A stretch of 7,912 bases of DNA from an uncultured Prevotellaceae bacterium (lineage in GTDB: Bacteria; Bacteroidota; Bacteroidia; Bacteroidales; Muribaculaceae). Within the stretch, counting starts at the first letter, position 1. Each line of letters opens with the position of its first letter. The translations under genes were made by a program, and so were the position numbers. A model generated the notes under the pieces. The model ran no database searches. It saw only the letters and a list, made by a program, of their open reading frames with translations, and was not told where the DNA came from. The DNA lies in the NCBI GenBank assembly GCA_945645715.1, contig CALZFJ010000082.1, positions 1-7,912 of the forward strand. Direction: 5' to 3'. Shown piece after piece: positions 1 to 6,138 of the stretch.

Positions 1-1650
1 ATATTGTCCCTGGTAGCTATATATATGTCCGTCGAGCGATGGCCACGAGTCGCGGATGTTGTAGGAGCCCACCACAATCACATCGTTGGCAGTAGCCATG
101 TTGCTCACCGAGCCGTCGGCTGTTCCTTCTTCCCAACCGTCGATGCCGAAGCTCGAGAAGCCCGAGAATGCTCCGTCGCAGTAGCAGTCCACGCGCTGTC
201 CGTCGGCACCTTCAGCCACGATTCCAAACACATAGTTGCCATCGGCGTTGCTGGTCTGGTTGTCGCTGAGCATGTAGTCGATAAGCACATAGTAGCGACC
301 GTTGTCCTCGTCGTACATCGAGCCCATTCCCACATAGCCATCAAATGCCTTGGTGAAGTTCACATGGCTCTTGTCGCCTTCTTCGGCATATTCGGGCGAG
401 GAATAATAGGTCGATACTCCGTCGGTATTTGAGCTGATGGGCAGCTCGAATGTGGTAGTCCCGCGCTTCTTGTTGTAGATTACTGCCTTGATGGTAAACT
501 CCGAGTCGTCGGCACTGTAGGCATACACCTGTCCGTAGCGAAGGTTATGATAGCCCGATACTTCAGAAATGCTCTGAATGAATGTCTTGGTCTTGGTATC
601 GTTGGCAGTGAAGTTCTTGGTGAGCACAATGTTGTTGTTGCCCGAGTTTCCGGCTGCGATGCAGATTATAGCTTCCTTGGCAGCCTCGGTGAGATACTGG
701 CAGATGACGCTTGTGCCGTCGTGTGGACCGGTCAAGTATCCGAGCGAGAGGTAGAATACTGCGGGCTTGTTGTAGTAGTAACGGTAATCGAGTATTCCCT
801 CCATTCCGTAGGCAATAAACACGTCGGCAAGTGTTCCGCACGATGCCACAATGTCGGCATCGGGTGCCATGCCATAGTAGGGGTTGGGTTCTTCCACCAC
901 ATCGGCTTGCCATGAGTTCTTCTGCTTGGCAAGTGTAAGGTTGCCTTTGTAGCCTCCTGCCATGATGCCGAGGGTGTGGGTACCGTGAAACGACTCCTCG
1001 GTGTCGGTAGTAAATGACGACAGCTTTTCGGGAGTGTAGTATTCATCAATTTTGTAGCCCTGCTGGTTGGTCGATGTGAGGTAGATGTGGGTGAGATAGG
1101 AGATGCGGTGCGAGCCGTCTTCTTTCTTGAAGTTGATGTGGTTGGGGTCGAGTCCGCCATCTACAATTCCCGTCAGCACGCCCTTGCCGGTGTAGGCGTG
1201 TGTGAGGTCGCCTTCACCCTGGTGTATTTTGTCGGCTCCCGTGAGTGAACGCACTTTGTCCATCATGGGCTGTGCCTCGCGGCTAAGTTCCACGCGCTTC
1301 ACCTGTGGCAGCTCACTGATTCGCTCCACGTCGGCGATAGGCATGGCACAAAGTGCTATGTTGCCGCGCACCGAAAGCACCTCCACGCCCTCTTGCGTGA
1401 GGCAGTCGGCGGTTTCGCCATCGTTAAGCATAATGAAGCCTGCAATGTGGCTCGAAGGTTGATTCTTTACCTTAGTAAGCGACTTGGTGCGTGCATCTAC
1501 GCGCATTTTTGCAATTGTGTTGCGCTCGTTGCGTAGTATCGAGCGGCTTTGCAAGTCGAGTTTCGACTGTGCTGTCATAGCGGCTCCCACAAGGGTTGCC
1601 ACAATGAGAAGAGTACTGAATCGTTGTCTGTTCATTGTTATTTTGGTCAT
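1..1650 (-). CDS. Secreted S8 family (subtilisin-like) serine peptidase, N-terminal part, truncated at left edge
   Basis: This is a 550-codon open frame that starts at 1650 and is still open at base 1. Residues 10-28 form a hydrophobic signal peptide (STLLIVATLVGAAMTAQ), so the protein is exported. Residues about 68-125 resemble a protease propeptide (GFIMLNDGE..., then a V-R-G-N-I-A-L strand). The subtilisin signature follows in order: catalytic Asp164 in GIVDGGLD, catalytic His222 in FHGTHTLGIMAG, and oxyanion-hole Asn335 in IAAGNSGNN. The segment near 520-530 (ANDVIVVGSYN) matches the strand that precedes the catalytic serine in this family, so the GTSxA motif should lie just beyond the window. 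About 180 residues separate the Asn from that strand, longer than in plain subtilisin, implying an inserted beta domain. The Asp is followed by Gly-Gly rather than the usual Ser/Thr-Gly. An in-frame ATG at 1635 is an alternative start; I prefer 1650 because AGAAGGGA lies just upstream. Whether a type IX sorting domain follows cannot be seen. Confidence 0.9.
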   Translation of the reverse strand, partial: MTKITMNRQRFSTLLIVATLVGAAMTAQSKLDLQSRSILRNERNTIAKMRVDARTKSLTKVKNQPSSHIAGFIMLNDGETADCLTQEGVEVLSVRGNIALCAMPIADVERISELPQVKRVELSREAQPMMDKVRSLTGADKIHQGEGDLTHAYTGKGVLTGIVDGGLDPNHINFKKEDGSHRISYLTHIYLTSTNQQGYKIDEYYTPEKLSSFTTDTEESFHGTHTLGIMAGGYKGNLTLAKQKNSWQADVVEEPNPYYGMAPDADIVASCGTLADVFIAYGMEGILDYRYYYNKPAVFYLSLGYLTGPHDGTSVICQYLTEAAKEAIICIAAGNSGNNNIVLTKNFTANDTKTKTFIQSISEVSGYHNLRYGQVYAYSADDSEFTIKAVIYNKKRGTTTFELPISSNTDGVSTYYSSPEYAEEGDKSHVNFTKAFDGYVGMGSMYDEDNGRYYVLIDYMLSDNQTSNADGNYVFGIVAEGADGQRVDCYCDGAFSGFSSFGIDGWEEGTADGSVSNMATANDVIVVGSYNIRDSWPSLDGHIYSYQGQY

Positions 1651-1963
1651 TTTAGTCCCTTCTGTGCTACGCGCTGTGGCGAGCACAGTGATATCTTTAT
1701 TTTTTATGAAAAAAAGTCTGATTCTCGTTTAGTTTCTGTTTCCGTTATTTCCTTCCAATTCAAGTCTTATCAGTCAAGCTTCCACAAAGTCCTTATATCT
1801 CATAGGTCGCTCTGTTGGAGTGCAGTATTTTCGGGGAAAAAAGATTTCAGTTGTCGGTTGACAAACGTTTAAGGTTAGCATCCCGACAACTGAAATCATA
1901 TTTTTCTATTATTCCACCTTTCCGCCACCATTGTCAGTGGCTAAGGCTTATAATTCAATTTGC
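1651..1963. other. Intergenic region between repeat protein B and the S8 peptidase
   Basis: These 313 bases contain no convincing gene; the short open frames crossing them lack a start context and recognisable protein features. The left-centre part holds the hairpin terminator of gene B (1837-1897). Between that and the peptidase start I looked for a Bacteroidetes -7 element on the minus strand and found no good match. The nearest is CAAAGTCC near 1786, which reads GGACTTTG on the minus strand and lacks the TA. The peptidase must have its own promoter or depend on read-through, but I cannot point to it. Confidence 0.6.
1837..1897 (-). terminator. Rho-independent terminator of repeat protein B
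   Basis: A perfect 15-base inverted repeat (arms 1843-1857 and 1883-1897) encloses a 25-base loop. Read on the minus strand, the second arm is followed directly by six T (the A run at 1837-1842), the classic terminator layout. It begins 66 bases after the stop codon of gene B. On the plus strand the stem is followed by a less regular T-rich stretch (ATATTTTTCT), so it could work in both directions, but no plus-strand gene is seen to its left. The loop is longer than usual for a terminator. Confidence 0.8.
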
Positions 1964-3814
1964 TTACTTGCGGATCACGCGCTTTACACCATTGATAATG
2001 TAGAGACCCGGAGCAAGAGCCTTGATCTGCTCAGCAGTAGCGTTCTCGATGATGAGCATACCCTGTGCGTTGTAAACGTTTCCGTTGTTAGCCTTAGCAT
2101 CTGCACCTACGAGGATTGCACCTGTTGTAGCGTCGATTACGAGGTTGTAGTCACGATCAAGGATGAAGTTGAAGTTTCCATCCTCATCGGGAGTGAAGCG
2201 GATACCATACTCATCAACCTCGAGTGCACCTGTGATTGTGATAGGAGTACCAGCAAATGAAGTAACACCATTCTGCCAATCAGCAACTTCTGTGATATAG
2301 TCAGTGTAAACCTTAATGTTCTCTGCGCCTTCACCTACATACTCAAAGTTGATTGTGTAAGTCTCAGGAACCTCAGTTGTGTAAGCCTTTAATACATCGC
2401 CATCTTCAACTGTAACAGTTGCATAGCTTCCTCCTTCAGAGGCGGGCTCTACCTTCTCGCCATTGCGATAGAGGTTGAATGATGAGCCGGGACCTGCCCA
2501 ACCGATTGTGAAGTCATTATCTCCATCATAGAAAGGAACTTCGTTGTAGCCATCATTTACATATACGTATGAGCGGTCGGCACGCTGAACCTGATGATAC
2601 CATGTGCAAGCTGAGAGGTCATCTACGTAGTAAACAAATTTCTTGTTACGAACGATAGGCTTAACGCTGATTACAATCTTATCGTCCTGCTTGAGGTTGC
2701 TGAGTGATACACCATAGCCATAGTCATCACCCTTATACTCTACACCATTGAGGGTCAATGTCTCATAGTAGCAGTCAGAAGCCTTCACTACTGTTGCATA
2801 AGTAACATTCTCTGTGAACTCTACTACGTTTACACCTGCCTCAAGCTCTACTACATCGTAGTTATACTGTGAACCACGATAGAATCCCATAAGCTCAGGA
2901 TTATCTACCTCAACTGTGATAGTATATTTCTCGTAGGGCTTAGCCTCTACATTAACAATTGTAGGCTCAGTGGCAATAAACTCAACGTATGACTTGGCAC
3001 CCGATTGAACTACGCCATTAACAGAGACGCTTGATACATTGTACTTCTCAGTATCAAAATATGCACGTACGATTGAACCTGCCTGTGCCATGAAGCCGTT
3101 GATGGGGAGCTGCTGCTCTACATAATCAACTGTTGCACGGCTGATAAGATTCGGGCAGTTTTCAGGATATGTGAAAAGAACTGCATATTCCTCATCGGGG
3201 AAGTTTGCCTCAATTTCCACAACATCACCATCAGCTACATTTGCCTCAAATTCCTTATATGAATTCATCGAAACAGCTTCGCCATTAACCTTTACGCTAC
3301 GAAGAATCTTTCCATAATCGGTGTGGCTAACCATTATACCGGACTCGTTCTTAGGGTCGAAGAGTACAGTGTTCTCACCTTCGCCAAGCATTACAGAGCG
3401 ATATGAGCCGGCAAACAAGAAGTTTACTGCGCTTGGGTTATCGGCGGTTACAGTGAGTGATGCTGTGTAGATGTCGGTCTCAGCAATTGTAGTGATATCA
3501 AGGACACCACCTTCATCGCTTCCCCAAATAGTCTTGTAGGTAGATTTAACACGGTTGGCAATCTCATAGCCAAATGTTACCTTGTCGAGCATATAGCCAT
3601 CTACGGCTGTTATGAATACATACTCGTAGGCATTTGCCTCTACCTCAGTCTCCTCACCGGTAAGCTCTACGGGTGTGCGAGCGCTCCAGTAACCTGTCTC
3701 AACAACGACCTTGCTGGGGTCATCTACCTTTACGGTAAATTTAACCTGCGCACTTGCTGCAAATGTCAGCAAGCCGGCAACGGCTAAAAACAAAAATGAG
3801 TAAAACTTTTTCAT
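1964..3814 (-). CDS. Secreted tandem-repeat protein B with type IX-like C-terminal domain (unrecognised family)
   Basis: A 616-residue protein of unknown function. Residues 1-23 are a signal peptide (MKKFYSFLFLAVAGLLTFAASAQ). The rest is built of beta-rich units of about 85-95 residues, starting near 24, 118, 208 (degenerate), 297 and 392. A typical unit opens with a strand plus D-N-P, has G-S-Y and an L-x-x-G-x-N-x-V-x-F segment, then a V-N-G turn, and closes with D-G-D-V-V/L. A different domain (about 484-575, with TSFAGT) follows. The last 38 residues (V-Y-N-A-Q-G ... APGLYIINGVKRVIRK) resemble a type IX secretion sorting domain, suggesting export through the outer membrane and surface attachment or release. 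No catalytic motif is visible, so binding or structural roles are more likely than an enzyme. Codons favour GGT, GCT, GTA, CGT, AAC, TAC and AAG, as in abundant Bacteroidales proteins, and GC is lower than in its neighbours. It is a paralogue of the protein at 4168-6039. The reading frame is certain; the role is not. Confidence 0.88.
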   Translation of the reverse strand: MKKFYSFLFLAVAGLLTFAASAQVKFTVKVDDPSKVVVETGYWSARTPVELTGEETEVEANAYEYVFITAVDGYMLDKVTFGYEIANRVKSTYKTIWGSDEGGVLDITTIAETDIYTASLTVTADNPSAVNFLFAGSYRSVMLGEGENTVLFDPKNESGIMVSHTDYGKILRSVKVNGEAVSMNSYKEFEANVADGDVVEIEANFPDEEYAVLFTYPENCPNLISRATVDYVEQQLPINGFMAQAGSIVRAYFDTEKYNVSSVSVNGVVQSGAKSYVEFIATEPTIVNVEAKPYEKYTITVEVDNPELMGFYRGSQYNYDVVELEAGVNVVEFTENVTYATVVKASDCYYETLTLNGVEYKGDDYGYGVSLSNLKQDDKIVISVKPIVRNKKFVYYVDDLSACTWYHQVQRADRSYVYVNDGYNEVPFYDGDNDFTIGWAGPGSSFNLYRNGEKVEPASEGGSYATVTVEDGDVLKAYTTEVPETYTINFEYVGEGAENIKVYTDYITEVADWQNGVTSFAGTPITITGALEVDEYGIRFTPDEDGNFNFILDRDYNLVIDATTGAILVGADAKANNGNVYNAQGMLIIENATAEQIKALAPGLYIINGVKRVIRK

Positions 3815-4003
3815 AAAAAATTTATTTAGTTAAACATAAAAATTTGTCTAATAATATACCTTGTAAATTGGCTGTAATCCAACCGAATAGCCCGGCAATG
3901 TTATCTTAATCAGCAAAGCCTTTGTATCAATCAGCACTCCACCCGATATAGGCTAAGGCTCTTCATTCCATAGCGAAACGAGGGATAAAACATACTGTAT
4001 TTG
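3815..4003 (-). promoter_or_regulatory. Long, possibly structured 5' leader of repeat protein B
   Basis: If transcription starts just after the -7 box at 4008-4015, B has a leader of about 190 bases, unusually long here. Read on the minus strand it contains an upstream reading frame of 20 codons (3993-3931). It also has an 8-base-pair stem pairing AGAGCCTT (3962-3955, inside that frame) with AAGGCTTT (3922-3915). A further hairpin lies at 3892-3870 with GGCT/AGCC outside, ATTC/GGAT inside and a three-base bulge. The same region can instead pair GGTTGG with CCAATT, which is incompatible with the first fold. The heptamer GCTGATT occurs twice. The last 50 bases before the ATG are A/T-rich and unstructured, as usual before Bacteroidetes starts. 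I cannot match this leader to a known riboswitch class. The pairings are from reading by eye, not from a folding program. Confidence 0.4.
3931..3993 (-). CDS. Possible 20-codon leader peptide upstream of B
   Basis: A small frame starts with ATG at 3993, about ten bases after the inferred transcription start, and ends in TGA at 3931. It encodes MFYPSFRYGMK followed by SLSLYRVEC. The peptide is rich in aromatic and basic residues and ends 116 bases before the B start codon. It overlaps the first arm of the predicted 8-bp stem, so ribosomes on it could change the leader fold. There is no visible Shine-Dalgarno sequence, and a frame this short can occur by chance. Confidence 0.25.
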   Translation of the reverse strand: MFYPSFRYGMKSLSLYRVEC

Positions 4004-4007
4004 AGGG

Positions 4008-4038
4008 CAAAGATACTCCTAATTTTTAGATTCACCAA
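4008..4038 (-). promoter_or_regulatory. Promoter of repeat protein B (Bacteroidetes type)
   Basis: On the minus strand TATCTTTG (4015-4008) is a perfect TAnnTTTG -7 element. It is preceded after exactly 19 bases by TTGG (4038-4035), close to the TTTG expected at -33. Transcription should start at about 4001-4004. A second TAnnTTTG (TAAATTTG, 4087-4080) lies further upstream but has no -33 partner at the right distance. Confidence 0.65.
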
Positions 4039-4167
4039 GAAAAAAAGCTAAAAAAATGAATATTTATTACCCTATGCACCAAATTTACTCCAAGCAGTAA
4101 AATCTTTAACTATATTTAACCTCGCGTGGTCGCCGATTTCTGCCTCTTGTCGCCGGTTAAGCCGATG
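4016..4167. other. A/T-rich spacer between the end of C and the B promoter
   Basis: This stretch holds no gene. Just after the stop codon of C the minus strand can pair TTAACC (4160-4155) with GGTTAA (4121-4116) around a 33-base loop, followed by an A/T-rich but not T-run sequence. This is a weak terminator candidate at best. GGCGAC occurs twice in the loop. The part nearer the B promoter is dominated by A runs on the plus strand (T runs on the minus strand), which may act as an upstream promoter enhancer or bent DNA. Confidence 0.35.
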
Positions 4168-6039
4168 CTATCGCACCACTTTCCGCCCGCCTACTATGTA
4201 GAAACCGTGTGGCAGTCGCTCTACGTCGCCGGGTGTGGCATCGCGCATAATCAGCACGCCCTGTGCATCATACACATCAACCGCCGCTGCATCTTGCGGC
4301 ACAAGCTGTGCTTCATTGGTGCCGAGAATGGTCACGGCGCAGTCGGAATCGAGCATAAACGAGCATTTGCCGTTTACCACATCTGCTCCCGCTCCATTAA
4401 GCAACACTCCCACCACTCCGCGCAGCTCCACAAGGGTGCCTGCAAAGTCGCTCACACCGCTCTCCCACTCGCTTGGCGGCACCACACCCACGTGGTCGCG
4501 CACCACAGTCACATCTTCGGGATTTCCGTCTCTCACCGCAACGGTGAGATTGTAGCGTGGCGGCAAATCGGTGGTAAATGCCTTCACCACATCACCCTCA
4601 GCCACATCGAGTGCAGCGTAGGTGGTGTTTTCATACACCGGGGGAATTTCCTCGCCGTTTTTGTAGAGGTGGAACTGAATGTTCTCGCCTGCCCACCCTA
4701 TTTCTATAGGATTGTCGCCCTCAAAGAAATCCACAAAGTTATAGCCGGTGTGCAGCTCCGCCTCCGAGTGGTCGCTGCGAGCGCAGAAGAACTGGTATTC
4801 AGCCGCCTCCTTGTTGTCGATATAGAGCACAAACTGCTTGTCGCGAACAATAGCGGCGGTGTGCAACTTCACCACATCGCCATCGCAGAGGTTTTCCACA
4901 CGTATTCCATAGCCGTAGTTGCTGTTTCCGCTATATTGCACATCGCCACAGCTGAAATCGGTGAAATAGTAGCCTTCTTCTATCATCACGGTGATATAGC
5001 CAAGGCACTCGCTCACTTGCACCTCATTCAGCCCGGCAGTGAGCCGGTATTCCTCATTATAGCCTCCCACCACATAGGCTCCGTGATACACATGCACCTG
5101 AGCAGGATCGGTAACATCAAGCCCAACGGTCAGCATCGCATAAGCCTCGGCTTCTATGTCGAGAGTCATTTCGCCGGTCATCACAAAGGTAATGTAGTAG
5201 CTCACCGTAAGCTCCTCGCCGTTGAGTGCCACCTTGTTGATGCGGAAGTTCTCGGTGTCGAGACTCACCTCTACTTTCGAGCCTGCCGGAACGCTGCGAG
5301 GCTGCATGGTCGATTTCTTGCCGTCGATGCGCACCTCAGTCACAGCATCGCGCACCTCATCGGGTATATTGATTGTCAGAGGGAAACTTTCATCGGGAAA
5401 TGCCGTAGCAATGTCGATGCGGTCGCCATCGGCGACGGCAAACTCAAACGCCTGGTTGCTGTTGGCTGCTACGGCATCGCCGTTGCGCAGCACGCGGTAG
5501 AGCACGCGCCCCGGAGTGTTGTGGTGCACGCGCACAGTGCCTTCGCCATCGGGTGAGAAAGGCACACTGTTGTCGCCCTCCCCAAGCCCCACCGTGCGAT
5601 AGCTGCCTGTGAACATGAAGTGCACCGCCTCGGGGTCGTCGGCAGCCACAGTGAGCGTGGAACTACGCACATCAGCCTCTTCTGCCGTGGCAATTTCGAG
5701 CACCGCCCCGGCATCATTGCTGCCATAGAGATACACTTGCGCCGACACTCCGCAGCCAAGCATATTCACCGCCCCACCTTTCCACAGCACGGCAGTGAGC
5801 AAGTTACCCTCGGTGGCAGTGATTGAGAGTATTGTGTAGTCCTGCGCTATTTCCACTACATTCTCGCCCGGTTGCAACTCCACCGTCACCGGCGTGCCGG
5901 TGTAGTCGTCGGCATTGGCATATTGCAGATAGGTGAGCGTGGCACGCCCCGGATTATCAATCGTCACATTGATTTCCACAGCTCCGGCGGCAAGCGTCAC
6001 AGCCATTATAAGCAGTAAAAAAGCACAAATCCTCCTCAT
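4168..6039 (-). CDS. Secreted tandem-repeat protein C, paralogue of B, with type IX-like C-terminal domain (unrecognised family)
   Basis: A 623-residue protein of unknown function with the same layout as B. It has a signal peptide at 1-20 (MRRICAFLLLIMAVTLAAGA) and beta-rich repeat units starting near 21, 127, 219, 302 and 401. A domain with SDFAGT follows (about 494-580), then a C-terminal motif (V-Y-D-A-Q-G ... GFYIVGGRKVVR). Aligned stretches are clearly homologous: residues 143-156 (FTGSYRTVGLGEGD) match B 134-147 (FAGSYRSVMLGEGE), and GWAGENIQFHLYKNGEE matches GWAGPGSSFNLYRNGEK in B. Unlike B it contains several cysteines (for example 94-96, 364, 385, 419 and 568). No enzymatic motif is visible. 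Its codons are GC-rich and show none of the bias for abundant proteins seen in B, so lower or conditional expression is likely. The ATG at 6039 is the only start giving a complete signal peptide; a promoter element sits about 30 bases upstream. Confidence 0.88.
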   Translation of the reverse strand: MRRICAFLLLIMAVTLAAGAVEINVTIDNPGRATLTYLQYANADDYTGTPVTVELQPGENVVEIAQDYTILSITATEGNLLTAVLWKGGAVNMLGCGVSAQVYLYGSNDAGAVLEIATAEEADVRSSTLTVAADDPEAVHFMFTGSYRTVGLGEGDNSVPFSPDGEGTVRVHHNTPGRVLYRVLRNGDAVAANSNQAFEFAVADGDRIDIATAFPDESFPLTINIPDEVRDAVTEVRIDGKKSTMQPRSVPAGSKVEVSLDTENFRINKVALNGEELTVSYYITFVMTGEMTLDIEAEAYAMLTVGLDVTDPAQVHVYHGAYVVGGYNEEYRLTAGLNEVQVSECLGYITVMIEEGYYFTDFSCGDVQYSGNSNYGYGIRVENLCDGDVVKLHTAAIVRDKQFVLYIDNKEAAEYQFFCARSDHSEAELHTGYNFVDFFEGDNPIEIGWAGENIQFHLYKNGEEIPPVYENTTYAALDVAEGDVVKAFTTDLPPRYNLTVAVRDGNPEDVTVVRDHVGVVPPSEWESGVSDFAGTLVELRGVVGVLLNGAGADVVNGKCSFMLDSDCAVTILGTNEAQLVPQDAAAVDVYDAQGVLIMRDATPGDVERLPHGFYIVGGRKVVR

Positions 6040-6067
6040 ATCTTCGGTTTTTTCATTTTCATAATGG

Positions 6068-6075
6068 CAAAAGTA
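6068..6075 (-). promoter_or_regulatory. -7 promoter element of repeat protein C
   Basis: The minus strand reads TACTTTTG, a perfect TAnnTTTG. Transcription would start near 6062, giving a leader of only about 23 bases before the ATG at 6039. I see no TTTG at the expected -33 position, which falls in the T-rich run near 6091-6098, so the promoter may be weak or need an activator. Confidence 0.5.
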
Positions 6076-6098
6076 TATAAAATCTCGCGTTTTTTATG

Positions 6099-6106
6099 TA
6101 GCTTTG
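6099..6106 (+). promoter_or_regulatory. -7 promoter element of the carboxynorspermidine dehydrogenase gene
   Basis: TAGCTTTG matches TAnnTTTG perfectly. It places the transcription start at about 6110-6112 and gives a leader of about 28 bases to the ATG at 6139. No -33 TTTG is visible; that position (about 6076-6080) reads TATAA. The element lies 23 bases from the oppositely directed -7 box of gene C, so the two promoters share their upstream region. Confidence 0.55.
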
Positions 6107-6138
6107 CAACAAAAAATATAACATTATCGAAATTTAAG

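Noticed and set aside
4..915. Plus-strand open frames over the peptidase region
   Set aside because: They are short shadows opposite a continuous 550-codon frame with clear S8 peptidase motifs.
1784..1795. Possible promoter for the peptidase (CAAAGTCC on the plus strand)
   Set aside because: Read on the minus strand it is GGACTTTG, which lacks the TA of the -7 consensus and has no -33 partner.
4080..4087. Second TAnnTTTG element (TAAATTTG, minus strand) upstream of B
   Set aside because: No TTTG or TTG is found at the -33 distance, and the sequence is A/T-rich enough for a chance match. The element at 4008-4015 is better supported.
4116..4160. Inverted repeat TTAACC/GGTTAA after the stop of C
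   Set aside because: Only six base pairs around a 33-base loop and no T run follow it, so it is too weak to call a terminator.
4126..5556. Plus-strand open frame of 476 codons
   Set aside because: It lies wholly antisense to gene C. Its His/Ala/Val-rich product is typical of the complement of GC-rich codons, it has no signal or domain, and C has a signal peptide, a paralogue and a promoter.
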